Shown here: in pieces, positions 19,374-27,704 of the stretch
How the letters are laid out: the number at the start of each line of letters is the position of its first letter
How positions within the stretch are numbered: the first letter of the stretch is position 1
Assembly (NCBI RefSeq): GCF_002291425.1
Contig: NZ_CP014136.1
Span: forward strand, 4,912,925-4,976,924
Reading direction: 5' to 3'
Origin: Gibbsiella quercinecans
GTDB taxonomy: Bacteria; Pseudomonadota; Gammaproteobacteria; Enterobacterales; Enterobacteriaceae
Length of the DNA stretch: 64,000 nt
Notes under the pieces: generated by a model
What the model saw: the letters and a program-made list of their open reading frames with translations, nothing else
Databases searched by the model: none
What the model was told of the DNA's origin: nothing
Translations under genes and position numbers: made by a program

Positions 19374-20342
19374 TCAATGGGCGGTGGCGGTTACGGTTTG
19401 GTAGCTGCCGCTGGCCGGATCTTCACGATCCGCGGCCAGGCTTTCCACCAGCTTAAACGTCGGCTGCGGCTGGCCGGCCAGCAGCGGTTGCCAGGCTTCG
19501 TGCGCGCGGCTGATGCGCTGTTTGACCTTGGCCGCGTCGGCGGCTTCCAGGCGCGGTAGCTCAACGATAATGGTGCCGCCATAGGCCCAGGCATGGCGCT
19601 GCGCATCAAACGGCAGCAGCAGGTAACTGCCGGCCGCTGCGCCGCCGAGCACCAGGCGCTGGCGGTTGGCGCTCACCACGCGCAGGGTTTGTTGATTCAG
19701 GTTCAGGTTGATCAGCGGGTAGCCCTGCAGGAAGGTCACGGCCACCGGTTGCGCCTGCTTGCTTTGTTGCAGCAAGACGGTGCTGCTGCCGTTCAGCCAG
19801 CCATCGGCGCAACGCAGGTTGTCGCCGCCGGGAATAAACAGCGCGCTGCCGTTGCCGGCACTGCTCCAGTAGGTGCGGAAGCGGCAACCCTGGGGCAAAT
19901 CGAACGTTTGCACCGGCTCGGCATCCGCCAGCGGTGAGGTGACGGCAACGGCGGGCGGCGCGCTGGGCTGGGCCGGTGGCGTTGCCGGCGGCTGTTTGAG
20001 CAGCGGCTTCCAGCGTTGGTTTTTTGCTGCGTTGCCTTCTGCCAACGCCTGCCCGCCTTTATCCGTGAGCTGCCACGGCAACTGGGCAACGCTGGGGCAC
20101 TGTTTTTCCAGCAGGTTGCCGACGCGCGGCAGAAAATCGTCCAATACGGCGGCATCTTTGCTTTGGCCGGAGACGATGCGCAACGGGATGCTCTTGGCGC
20201 ACCAGCTTTCCGGTTTATTGTTTTTTACGTCGTCGATGAACACTTCGAGCTTTTGGCTGGGGGAATATACCAGCCGGTAATTTGCCGCATGTACGGCGGG
20301 CATCGCCAGCAGGGCGATGGCACCTGGCATCCAATATTTCAT
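19374..20342 (-). CDS. T6SS-associated periplasmic protein of unknown function
   Basis: From the ATG at 20342 the product is 322 residues. I prefer this start over an ATG seven codons upstream because AAGG lies at good spacing and the protein then opens directly with a signal peptide (MKYWMPGAIALLAMPAVHA). The mature part has several Cys, a Pro/Ala-rich linker (about 115-135), and a beta-rich C-terminal half containing GCRFRTYWSSAGNGSALFIP. I know no named domain for it. It lies between pppA and tagJ in the same operon, so a role at the envelope in T6SS control or stability is possible. That is inference. Confidence 0.7.
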   Translation of the reverse strand: MKYWMPGAIALLAMPAVHAANYRLVYSPSQKLEVFIDDVKNNKPESWCAKSIPLRIVSGQSKDAAVLDDFLPRVGNLLEKQCPSVAQLPWQLTDKGGQALAEGNAAKNQRWKPLLKQPPATPPAQPSAPPAVAVTSPLADAEPVQTFDLPQGCRFRTYWSSAGNGSALFIPGGDNLRCADGWLNGSSTVLLQQSKQAQPVAVTFLQGYPLINLNLNQQTLRVVSANRQRLVLGGAAAGSYLLLPFDAQRHAWAYGGTIIVELPRLEAADAAKVKQRISRAHEAWQPLLAGQPQPTFKLVESLAADREDPASGSYQTVTATAH

Positions 20343-20369
20343 AGTTAACCTTGGCTGTGTCATAACGGC

Positions 20370-21143
20370 TCAGTCGCGGGGAAGGAAACGCTCGGCGTCC
20401 GCCAACGAGTGCAGCAGCGTGGTTTCCTGCGGTGAACCAATCCATACCGCGATAGCGCTGTAGTTATCGCTGTTATTATTTTGCTTCCATGCCTGCTGCA
20501 TCAGGGCCAGCCACTCGCTGGGGGAGTTGACCATATGCAGCGACTGTTCCAGCTCGGCCGGGGTAAAGTTGTGCCAAAAGCCGTCGGTGCACAGCAGGAA
20601 GACGTCGCCATCCTCCAACTGCAGCACATCGCTGTAGGTGGCATCGCGTTTTTCGCTCAGCCCGAGGGCGAAGTACAGCAGGTTGCTGTTGATGCCGTTG
20701 GTTTGATAACCCGCATCCTGCATCTGTTGCACCAGGCTGTGATCGGTGGTTACGGTATGCAGGTAACCGCGCCGAAACAGGTACAGGCGGCTGTCGCCGG
20801 CGTGCGCCCAGTAGGCCAGTTGATAGTCACGATCGATAAACAGGCTCACCAGCGTGGTGCCCATCTTGCTATGTTCGGCCACCTGGCGCTGCTGCTGGTG
20901 GATAACCGCGTTGGCGCGGGCAATGTGCGCGCGAATGCTCTGCGCGTTCAGGTGTTTTTCGCCGTCGAAATTGTGCAGGATGGTATCGCGTGCCAGCCTG
21001 GCGGCCACGTCACCGCCGGGAAAACCGGCGATACCGTCGCACACCACAAAGCAGGCGGAACGTTCGCCCAACACTTCGCCGGTCTGGTCCTGATTGGTGG
21101 CGCGGCTGCCCTGGTTAGTGGTAGAGGCTAAAGTGATCTTCAT
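20370..21143 (-). CDS. pppA: T6SS PP2C-type phosphatase PppA
   Basis: The 257-residue PP2C/PPM phosphatase has the metal-binding motifs RATNQD (14-19) and VCDGIAGFPGGD (34-45). Later motifs are GDSRLYLFR, LLCTDGFWHN and SDNYSAIAVW. It dephosphorylates Fha and switches off PpkA-triggered firing. The start overlaps the end of fha in an ATGA arrangement. PpkA, the opposing kinase, lies 8 kb downstream in the same cluster. Confidence 0.93.
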   Translation of the reverse strand: MKITLASTTNQGSRATNQDQTGEVLGERSACFVVCDGIAGFPGGDVAARLARDTILHNFDGEKHLNAQSIRAHIARANAVIHQQQRQVAEHSKMGTTLVSLFIDRDYQLAYWAHAGDSRLYLFRRGYLHTVTTDHSLVQQMQDAGYQTNGINSNLLYFALGLSEKRDATYSDVLQLEDGDVFLLCTDGFWHNFTPAELEQSLHMVNSPSEWLALMQQAWKQNNNSDNYSAIAVWIGSPQETTLLHSLADAERFLPRD

Positions 21144-22876
21144 TGCGCATCCGGTTTGGTCTGTGAGTCTTTGTACTGATTCACTTCAACGTCGTAGGCG
21201 TGCAGGAAGGCTTCGCCAAACAGGGTGTGGAAGTCGTCTTCAATTTCGCCGGCCGTTTGCTGGTAGTTTTTAACGAAGTAATCCCACAGCGCCGCCTTGC
21301 GGTTGGAAGGCAGCGACAGGCGCGGTGCGGCGCCTTCTTTGCGCGCCTCTTCCTCCAGCCGCTCCGGGTTAAAGGATTGCAGCATAGCTGCGATGATGGC
21401 GCGGATACCGGCGATCATCCCCAGTTGGTGCGCCTGCAGATCGATCAACGCATCGCGCACGGCCTGCTCTGGCGGCATAAAGCCTGGCATCCGGCTGCCG
21501 AACATCTGCATCAGCACGGTTTTGCCGGAAGGCAACAGTTTGAACGGGTTGTTGGCCTCGTCCAGGATCATGGTCATTTCCGCCTTCACGCCGCGCTTGA
21601 GAATGGAGCGTGAAGAGAGCAGCGCCACCGTGCCCTGGGAGAACAAGCTCAGCAGCCGGCCCACCAACTGCATTTGTTGTTCATCAATCTGTGGCTGTGG
21701 CTGCAAATCGTTCAGACCGATGCCTTGCAGCAGGGCTTCAAGCATCGGGCCGTGCAGCGCATCGCCGGGGTGAGCGCCGGCCGGTTGCGGCTGCGGCGCC
21801 TGGTAGGCGACCGGATCGATCCCCAGGCGGTTGCCTGGGCGCGGGCGCGGCTGTTGCGGCGCCGGTGCCGGCGTTGGGATTGGGGTTGGCTCGGGTGCAA
21901 CCGGTGCGGCTTCAGCCACTGGCGGCGTAGGTGGCTGCGGTTTCGGCGCCGGGGCGGGTTCCGGCTGTGGCTGGGGTTGTGGCTGCGGTTGTGGCTGCGG
22001 GCGCGCCGGCGGTACATCAGCCTGGGCCAGCGGTGCCGCGCCGCCCATCAACAGGCCTAGCGGATCGTCCGTCGTTAACGTTTCCGGCGCCGCAGGGGAT
22101 GAGGATGAGCCGCCGCCAAACAGCGCCAGCGGATCCAACTCTTGTTGCGGCGCTTTTTTCACCGCGCCGGGGGCGGGTTGCAGCGGCGCGCTTGCCGGGC
22201 TTTTTCCCGCCAACAGTGTGCTTGGCGTGGTGTCGTTGAGGATATTCTCCCGCTCAAAAGCGGTATTGCCGTTAAACAGATCGTTGGGATCGGTCTGCTT
22301 ATGCTGCAAATGGTGCAGGTCGACATCGCCGGCCAGTTGTGCCAACGGATCCGCTGGGTTCAGCTCTGGGCGCGGCTGCGCCAGCAGGGGGTTATCATTA
22401 CGCAAAGGCGCCTGCGGGACCGGTTCAGGCTGCGCCGCCGCCGGGGTGAACTCTTCCACCAGGCTATCCCAGATTTCGTTTGGCACCGGCGTGGCGGCTG
22501 CGGCAACGGGCGGCGGAGTATCATCAACCGCCGGCTGCTGTTGCACCGGCGCGGCCTGCTGGTGCGGCGCGCTCACCTGAATGCGGTAATCATCGATGCC
22601 AAGCACATCGCCGTTTTGCAGTTCCACCTGGCGGCCGCGTTCCAGCGGAATATCGTTTAGCACCACACGGGTCACGTTGCCGCGGTTGGTGATGCGGCAT
22701 TCCCCGTCAGCAGAAATGTGCACAATGGCCTGCAGGCGTGAAATAGCGCGTTCATCATCCGGCAGCACCAGGTTGTTATCGACGCTGCGGCCAATGGTGC
22801 CACCCGGCGGCAGAAAATCGCAGCTGCTTTGCGGCGGTGTATGGCCATTTTTATTTTGTACAATGGTAAATCGCAT
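21140..22876 (-). CDS. fha: FHA-domain T6SS scaffold Fha (TagH)
   Basis: The start is set at 22876 (578 residues), where AGGA precedes the ATG and the reading opens straight into the FHA fold. An ATG 20 codons further upstream would add a non-homologous tail. The FHA domain (1-95) has TIGRSVDNNLVLPD and the SRLQA..H loop for phosphothreonine binding. A low-complexity Pro/Gln/Ala-rich linker follows (about 120-380, including a run of PQPQ repeats). The C-terminal T6SS FHA-associated domain contains LFSQGTVALLSSRSILKRG and PFKLLPSG. Fha is the substrate of PpkA/PppA and licenses assembly with TssL. Linker repeats make length variation between strains likely. Confidence 0.93.
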   Translation of the reverse strand: MRFTIVQNKNGHTPPQSSCDFLPPGGTIGRSVDNNLVLPDDERAISRLQAIVHISADGECRITNRGNVTRVVLNDIPLERGRQVELQNGDVLGIDDYRIQVSAPHQQAAPVQQQPAVDDTPPPVAAAATPVPNEIWDSLVEEFTPAAAQPEPVPQAPLRNDNPLLAQPRPELNPADPLAQLAGDVDLHHLQHKQTDPNDLFNGNTAFERENILNDTTPSTLLAGKSPASAPLQPAPGAVKKAPQQELDPLALFGGGSSSSPAAPETLTTDDPLGLLMGGAAPLAQADVPPARPQPQPQPQPQPQPEPAPAPKPQPPTPPVAEAAPVAPEPTPIPTPAPAPQQPRPRPGNRLGIDPVAYQAPQPQPAGAHPGDALHGPMLEALLQGIGLNDLQPQPQIDEQQMQLVGRLLSLFSQGTVALLSSRSILKRGVKAEMTMILDEANNPFKLLPSGKTVLMQMFGSRMPGFMPPEQAVRDALIDLQAHQLGMIAGIRAIIAAMLQSFNPERLEEEARKEGAAPRLSLPSNRKAALWDYFVKNYQQTAGEIEDDFHTLFGEAFLHAYDVEVNQYKDSQTKPDAQ

Positions 22877-23015
22877 AAGACATTCCTGCTGATTAGGTGT
22901 GATGCAAACTGTTTTGTTCGCCCATCGCGCGGGCAAGATAAAGAGGTAAGGCTGCGTTCTGTTTAGTTTTCTTATTGTGGATTAGTGATTGTTTATAGGT
23001 TTATGCCCTTCACTA

Positions 23016-23405
23016 TTATTTACATGGATGGTGCTGTGTTATTGCTTCTTCAATTAGGCTGGCCGCTCTTTCATTTAAACGTACTTGGGGTAGTTTCTTG
23101 AAATAGCTATAGATAATCTCTTGTAACGTTATCGTTTTTAATGTCTGATAATGACACCAGCTTTTCCCTTCCGTGGCGTCTAATACTCCCAGAAGGTACA
23201 TGTCAGCCTTGAGCCGTTCTTGCTCGTTTGATTTTGAGGTCCATGCTTGCAGAAATTTATCACCAGTCAGGTTAACGTTTTCTGGCCATAATGATTTTTG
23301 ATCGCGAATAAGCAGTTGGCTCGAATCTGGATTTGCTGAAACAAGACACGAGGTTAGAAATATTGTGCTGGCCGTCACTGCTAAAAAAAACTGCATCCGC
23401 TTCAT
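23016..23405 (-). CDS. Rap1a/Tai-family immunity protein, orphan
   Basis: This encodes a 129-residue exported protein. ATG at 23405 is chosen because AAGGAAG lies just upstream; an in-frame ATG ten codons earlier lacks one. A lipobox-like signal ends LTSC near residue 20. The mature part carries FLQAWTS, ERLKADMYLLGVLDATEGKSWC and ERAASLIEEAI...PC, matching the protein at 25188-25604 and the Rap1a/Tai immunity family that neutralises Tae4 amidases in the periplasm. No amidase gene is adjacent, so it looks like an extra immunity gene. Confidence 0.8.
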   Translation of the reverse strand: MKRMQFFLAVTASTIFLTSCLVSANPDSSQLLIRDQKSLWPENVNLTGDKFLQAWTSKSNEQERLKADMYLLGVLDATEGKSWCHYQTLKTITLQEIIYSYFKKLPQVRLNERAASLIEEAITQHHPCK

Positions 23406-23530
23406 TTTTCTTCCTTTTCGACGATGATTAAGCATATTTTTTTTAGAGTGGCTATTTTAGCTTAGAGTAAATATAGTTAGGCTAATGCTTTCAGGTTTGA
23501 AACAAGCTTATCTATGGATGTATCACTGTT

Positions 23531-23896
23531 TTATTGTTTTCCTGAATACTTCTCAAAAATACCTGCCGCTTCTTTAGACTGTAAAAGTGAAAGGCATTCC
23601 ATAGTGTGGTAGCTCCCTTTAACAGAACCTTGCGTATTTTTCTTCAGGTATTGGTTGATTAATTCTTCACCTTGGTCAAACGCATCCATAGGCAGTTTGC
23701 TGAATTCAAGATAAGCACTTGCCGAACGGAAGGCATCTTGGCGAGTGTTCTCTGAATCAGTTGCTTTACTCAGGCAACGGCTAACTAGCCAGTTTTTGTA
23801 TAGAGTTTCTTGAGATAAAGTTTCAGAACTCATAGCGTTAGCCAGCGTGAGTGTTGATATGGCTGCTAAAATAAAAACGAAGTGTATGGTTTTCAT
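23531..23896 (-). CDS. Tai4/Rap2a-like T6SS amidase immunity protein
   Basis: This 121-residue protein has a signal peptide (MKTIHFVFILAAISTLTLANA) and a helical mature domain with two Cys. The layout, YKNWLVSRCLSKATDS then ASAYLEFSKLPMDAF, EELINQYLKK and TMECLSLLQSKE, matches the Tai4 family (Rap2a of Serratia), periplasmic proteins that bind and block Tae4 peptidoglycan amidases. It stands downstream of the second hcp, while the only amidase gene in view (24694-25188) has its own Rap1a-type partner. Its effector may be elsewhere or lost. Confidence 0.78.
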   Translation of the reverse strand: MKTIHFVFILAAISTLTLANAMSSETLSQETLYKNWLVSRCLSKATDSENTRQDAFRSASAYLEFSKLPMDAFDQGEELINQYLKKNTQGSVKGSYHTMECLSLLQSKEAAGIFEKYSGKQ

Positions 23897-23941
23897 TTAA
23901 AGGTTTTGCAATAGCATTATGACAACCTCATAGCTTTTTCA

Positions 23942-23966
23942 TAAAAAGCCCCATGTTCAGGGGCTT
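23942..23966 (-). terminator. Rho-independent terminator after hcp2
   Basis: On the minus strand the sequence reads GCCCC-TGAACAT-GGGGC followed by a T run, starting 11 bases past the hcp2 stop. This would separate abundant hcp message from the downstream immunity genes. Confidence 0.85.
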
Positions 23967-23977
23967 CGTTATAAAAA

Positions 23978-24460
23978 TTAAGCTTCGCGGTTTTCTTTGA
24001 TGTTCCAACCGGTGCTGCTTTCCGCACCTTTGCCGCCCGAAGCGGTTTGTTCCCAGTATTGCTGTTTTACTTTCGAGGCCTGGAAGGCATAGGTGACGCC
24101 CACGGTGTCGCCGTTATCGGCGCCGGTGAACTGTACAGTGGTCACCAGCACGTCTTCCAGCGTGATGCGGGCATATTCCACCTGTTGGCCGCCGGCTTTG
24201 CAGATGGAAAGCTCAACTTTAGTCAGGTGTTTACCGCTGGCGTTGTGTTTCAGAATTGCGGTAGTGGATTTATCAATCAGCGCATTGACGTGCAGATCGT
24301 TAAAATTGACTTTACCAGCACCGCCGCCGCCGCCAACGCTCATGTTGCCCGGTTGGGATGCGCCCCAGGAGAAAGAAGTAATGTCGGTCCAGCCCGTGTG
24401 GTTGGAATCTTTCGATTCACCGGTCACACCGTCGACTTTCAGGAACATATCAATAGCCAT
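23978..24460 (-). CDS. hcp: Hcp (TssD) tube protein, copy 2
   Basis: The 160-residue Hcp forms the hexameric inner tube and carries small effectors in its lumen. Family motifs are DMFLKVDGVTGESKD, TDITSFSWGASQPGNMS, a Gly-rich loop (43-47), and YAFQASKVKQQYWEQ near the C-terminus. It differs from the copy at 25694-26176 at nine of 160 positions. The two genes also share about 70 bases of upstream sequence, so one arose by duplication or they are kept alike by gene conversion. A strong terminator follows. Confidence 0.95.
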   Translation of the reverse strand: MAIDMFLKVDGVTGESKDSNHTGWTDITSFSWGASQPGNMSVGGGGGAGKVNFNDLHVNALIDKSTTAILKHNASGKHLTKVELSICKAGGQQVEYARITLEDVLVTTVQFTGADNGDTVGVTYAFQASKVKQQYWEQTASGGKGAESSTGWNIKENREA

Positions 24461-24693
24461 AATATTTACTCTTTGTTAGTGATAATGTATTGCTTTAGAA
24501 AAAGCGTTTATGATGGCAAACAGGAAAATGTGGAAAAATCTCCACTTTTACCTTTGCGTTAAAAATTTACTGTTAAGTTGATAAGAATTTATTAGATGTA
24601 AAATGAAGTTACACCGATAAATTTTTATCAGGATTAGAATTCTATTATTACAACAAAATAAAATGGTGCCTTTTGCCGATGCTGTTTAACAGC

Positions 24694-25188
24694 TTATCTC
24701 AGTTCCCAGAACCAGAGTTCCTTGCAGTCTACATAGCAATTAGAGTGGCACTGAAAAACATTGTCACTAAGTGGTTCCAATAGATCTATATGACCACCAC
24801 CATAGCCTGAAATAATGTTAAAAAAAACAACACCCTTTCTGTTTCTTAACGAGAGGCCAGCTTTGCGGATATCAGTGTAGATCTCTGCTTTACCAAATAC
24901 ATGGCCTTTATAAAGCTGGTCTGCTAATAATTTCGCACCGGGTTCTATTTTCTTTCCCTTATAGGGGCCTGCTTTTATAGGAAGTCTTCCACTAAAAGCA
25001 ATGTTGCATTTTAGCAGTGCCAGGCTTAACCTAACTGCACAGGTATTTTGGTACCCAGGATTGGACTTTATTAACTCATCGGCATTATAACCTATTTCTA
25101 AAAATAGACTACCACGAGAGACAAAATCAGGATGAGCTTCATTAGATGAGTAATGATTTCTTTTTAATTGTTCATATAAAGGTCTCAT
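24694..25188 (-). CDS. Tae4-family peptidoglycan amidase effector
   Basis: The 164-residue effector belongs to the Tae4 (NlpC/P60-like) amidases that cut the peptide stems of peptidoglycan after T6SS delivery. The catalytic Cys50 lies in NTCAVRLS and His133 in GHIDL. A Cys pair (147, 151) and the terminal WFWELR resemble Serratia Ssp1/Ssp2. There is no signal peptide, as expected for an Hcp-loaded cargo. Its ATG overlaps the TAA of the upstream Rap1a-type immunity gene by one base, and GGGGGTG serves as ribosome binding site. Hcp genes flank it on both sides. Confidence 0.88.
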   Translation of the reverse strand: MRPLYEQLKRNHYSSNEAHPDFVSRGSLFLEIGYNADELIKSNPGYQNTCAVRLSLALLKCNIAFSGRLPIKAGPYKGKKIEPGAKLLADQLYKGHVFGKAEIYTDIRKAGLSLRNRKGVVFFNIISGYGGGHIDLLEPLSDNVFQCHSNCYVDCKELWFWELR

Positions 25189-25604
25189 TATTCACCCCCA
25201 TTTTTGCATGGTAGCTCTTTAGATAATGCTTCTGTAATTAATCCAGACGCTCTTTCTTTCAACCGCTCTGAGGGTAATGCTTTGAAAAAATCGTAGATAC
25301 TTTCTCTTAATGATCCCGGTAACGACTTCTTATAACTACACCAGGCTTGGCCTTCTGTTGCATCAAAAACACCCAGCATATACATGTTAGCTTTCATCCG
25401 CTCACGTTCATCTGTTGTTGAAAGCCATGCTTGAAGAAATTTGCCACCACTCAAGTTAATGTCATCACGGGAAAGTAATTGTGGATCGCGTAGTAGGTTT
25501 GCCGTGTCATCCTTCGGAAGGCTTGGAGAAGATGCGAATACTACTGGCGTTAACATCAGTAGAGAACTTATTGCCGCCGCGAAAAAAAACGAATGTTTCT
25601 TCAT
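25188..25604 (-). CDS. Rap1a/Tai-family immunity to the Tae4 effector
   Basis: From ATG 25604 the product is 138 residues. The signal peptide fits this start; a longer reading from 25724 would place 40 unlikely residues ahead of it. The mature domain has [40 protein letters not shown] and two Cys, closely paralleling the orphan at 23016-23405. Rap1a-type proteins act in the periplasm to block cognate amidases. Immunity precedes effector and the two genes overlap by one base, so protection is made first from the same message. Confidence 0.85.
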   Translation of the reverse strand: MKKHSFFFAAAISSLLMLTPVVFASSPSLPKDDTANLLRDPQLLSRDDINLSGGKFLQAWLSTTDERERMKANMYMLGVFDATEGQAWCSYKKSLPGSLRESIYDFFKALPSERLKERASGLITEALSKELPCKNGGE

Positions 25605-25665
25605 AGGGATCTCTAATCGTTTGTAGGGGAGGTAAATTCTCGTGGGTCTGTCGGTCTTTTGGCAT

Positions 25666-25685
25666 CCCCCGGCCGTAACCGGGGG
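25666..25685 (-). terminator. GC-rich hairpin after hcp1
   Basis: CCCCCGG (25666-25672) pairs with CCGGGGG (25679-25685) just past the hcp1 stop. There is no T run, so it may stabilise the hcp 3' end and allow partial read-through into the immunity-amidase pair rather than stop transcription. Confidence 0.55.
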
Positions 25686-25693
25686 GCACGCAA

Positions 25694-26176
25694 TCAGGCT
25701 TCGCGGTTTTCTTTGATGTTCCAACCGGTGCTGCTTTCTGCACCTTTGCCGCCTGAAGAGGTTTGCTCCCAGTATTGCTGTTTCACTTTCGCAGCCTGGA
25801 AGGCGTAGGTAACGCCAACGGTGTCGCCGTTATCCGCACCGGTGAACTGCACGGAGGTTACCAGCACGTCTTCCAACGTAATGCGAGCGTATTCCACCTG
25901 CTGGCCGCCTGCTTTACAGATAGACACTTCAACTTTGGTCAGGTGTTTACCGCTTGAGCAGTGTTTCAGGATTGCGGTAGTGGATTTGTCGATCAGTGCA
26001 TTGATATGCAGATCGTTAAAATTGACTTTACCGGCACCGCCGCCGCCGCCAACGCTCATGTTGCCCGGCTGGGATGCGCCCCAAGAGAAAGAAGTAATGT
26101 CGGTCCAGCCCGTGTGATTGGAATCTTTCGATTCACCGGTCACGCTGTCGATCTTCAGGAACATATCAATAGCCAT
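25694..26176 (-). CDS. hcp: Hcp (TssD) tube protein, copy 1
   Basis: This 160-residue Hcp matches copy 2 except for nine substitutions, among them Cys in place of Asn at about residue 72. Motifs are TDITSFSWGASQPGNMS, GGGGGAGKVNFNDLH and YAFQAAKVKQQYWEQ. It heads the hcp-immunity-amidase-hcp segment. The 360 bases upstream (26177-26536) hold no gene and should contain its promoter; I see no sigma-54 motif there. AAGAG precedes the start. Confidence 0.95.
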   Translation of the reverse strand: MAIDMFLKIDSVTGESKDSNHTGWTDITSFSWGASQPGNMSVGGGGGAGKVNFNDLHINALIDKSTTAILKHCSSGKHLTKVEVSICKAGGQQVEYARITLEDVLVTSVQFTGADNGDTVGVTYAFQAAKVKQQYWEQTSSGGKGAESSTGWNIKENREA

Positions 26177-26536
26177 AATATTTACTCTTCGTTAATGACA
26201 ATTATTGCTTTCGAAAAAGCGTCTATGATGGCAAACAGGAAAGCATGGGGCTGAATAAAACAGTCCATATTTTGCCTCTGCCTCTTTAACGGAATCGATG
26301 GGAAATCTTTTCCGTTTTCTTAATCTCTGCGTTAAGCAGACGATCAGAAATAAAATTAACCCGCGTTGTCCTGATTCCAGGCGTGATTAGTGTTGTTTAG
26401 TGAAACCTCGCGGGGTAATTTATCCGGTTCCTGGTTGTGGTATAAACGTAAACAGTTAAGCGTAACATAAAAATCTGGACTCTAAGTTATCCATACACTA
26501 AAATCAAAAAAATGTGATTTAATAAGGAGCTATCAA

Positions 26537-26755
26537 ATGGTATTGAAGTATCTTTCATTAATAATTGTTTTGTTCTTGTCAATAATAGCTGTTTATTCTA
26601 TTTTTGATGTTTTTACTTCGTTTATTAACGTTGTAAGGTATGAGGCTATGACATGGCAATCACTAGGGTTTATCTTTGGTAAGATAATGTTCTTTATTCT
26701 GATTCTGGCTATTATAATGTTGTTCTATAAAATATATAAAAAATCACGCAGCTGA
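26537..26755 (+). CDS. Small two-helix membrane protein
   Basis: The 72-residue protein has two membrane helices (about 4-27 and 47-65) and a basic C-terminus (YKIYKKSRS). AAGGAG lies seven bases before the ATG, a strong ribosome binding site. It is the only plus-strand gene with a good start inside the T6SS locus. Its end overlaps the end of the convergent gene at 26744-26956 by 12 bases. The DNA is A+T-rich, unlike hcp and tssC on either side. It may be a second immunity protein for the neighbouring candidate effector. I recognise no family. Confidence 0.6.
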   Translation: MVLKYLSLIIVLFLSIIAVYSIFDVFTSFINVVRYEAMTWQSLGFIFGKIMFFILILAIIMLFYKIYKKSRS

Positions 26756-26956
26756 TTTTATTTTTTCTGCGAATCCGTAAATAGCTATGGACGTGACAAG
26801 AGCGATAACAATACCAATCGCGTTCATAACTATATTAATCGTTTCGGTATCCCAGTTAAAGAAGAATATATAATATCCTATGCATGAAAAAAACAGTAGA
26901 AAGGCAAAAAATATTAATATATAAGCAATGGCATATTTGATGATTTTACTGGGCAC
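26744..26956 (-). CDS. Small inner-membrane protein, candidate immunity
   Basis: The 70-residue protein has two hydrophobic helices (about 6-34 and 43-63) and a short charged tail (EKIKSAA). It starts inside the last codons of the upstream gene (26946-27608), an 11-base overlap that implies coupling. Small membrane proteins encoded right after a T6SS effector commonly block pore-forming toxins in the inner membrane. No family recognised. Confidence 0.6.
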   Translation of the reverse strand: MPSKIIKYAIAYILIFFAFLLFFSCIGYYIFFFNWDTETINIVMNAIGIVIALVTSIAIYGFAEKIKSAA

Positions 26957-27608
26957 GATTTACTCCCGCCAATAGGTTGTCAAATATCTGCTGATCTATA
27001 ACGTTATTTACACCTTGATATTTAATAGCATGAAGATATGGGTTTATATATTCTTCCAACATAAAATACATGAGATCTAAGTCTCCTGCGGCACGTAATT
27101 CATTATAGACGCTCTGATTGATATCCTTTAGTTCATAAGAGGCATAAATCGAGCGGGAAACTGATGCGCCAATGCTCAAAATACCGGTAATCCCGGCGGA
27201 AACAAGAAATTTTGGAATGATCCTTGTCGCGAATAATGCAATTAGCTCATTCACGAATATAGCTTTGAAAGCAAAAGAACCCATCTGATTACCTGCTATT
27301 TTTATAAGCAGCTTTTTAGATTGTTCCTCGCTCAGTCCGGATAAATATTTTCGAATGACTATATTAATTAAACGTCTGATATCATCAGATGTTACGCCCT
27401 TTTTTATCAAATTCATCAAGCGAATTTTGTCAGTTTGATTTCGCCACTGGTTGTCCGTATCGAAAAAATCACGTGTTAATGCCCATAAATCCCCCGGAAT
27501 ATCCATGAATCCCTTCGCGGCACTATGGAAGAAAATCTCCGAATTTCCTTTCCTACGGTTTTCTAAAAGCTTCAACATCCCGTCAGCAATCTGTTTTGGT
27601 GAGTCCAT
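26946..27608 (-). CDS. Candidate pore-forming T6SS effector
   Basis: The 220-residue protein has no signal peptide. Residues 1-105 are mixed and charged (NSEIFFHSAAKGFMDIPGDL at 22-41). Residues about 110-152 form a hydrophobic, hairpin-like segment (FKAIFVNELIALFATRIIP, then FLVSAGITGILSIGASV). The C-terminal third is soluble. The size, the hydrophobic core, the place between tssC and hcp, the A+T-rich DNA and the overlapping two-helix partner all fit a small membrane-acting effector such as Ssp6 of Serratia marcescens. I cannot show sequence kinship to Ssp6 from memory. Alternative: an accessory membrane-associated T6SS protein. Confidence 0.5.
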   Translation of the reverse strand: MDSPKQIADGMLKLLENRRKGNSEIFFHSAAKGFMDIPGDLWALTRDFFDTDNQWRNQTDKIRLMNLIKKGVTSDDIRRLINIVIRKYLSGLSEEQSKKLLIKIAGNQMGSFAFKAIFVNELIALFATRIIPKFLVSAGITGILSIGASVSRSIYASYELKDINQSVYNELRAAGDLDLMYFMLEEYINPYLHAIKYQGVNNVIDQQIFDNLLAGVNRAQ

Positions 27609-27641
27609 TGTTAGTCAATCTATTATTTATTATAAACGTGT

Positions 27642-27678
27642 CACCCGAAAATATTTTTCATCTGAATATTATCGGGTG
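27642..27678 (-). terminator. Hairpin downstream of tssC
   Basis: CACCCGA and TCGGGTG (27642-27648 and 27672-27678) form a seven-pair stem, with AATATT repeats inside the loop. It stands between the tssC stop and the next gene. The downstream tract is only moderately T-rich, so partial termination or mRNA protection are both possible. Confidence 0.5.
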
Positions 27679-27704
27679 ATGTTATGGCAAAGCGTTGGTC
27701 GCTA

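Noticed and set aside
26177-26536. Search for a sigma-54 promoter before hcp1
   Set aside because: No TGGC-N8-TTGC-type motif found on the minus strand.
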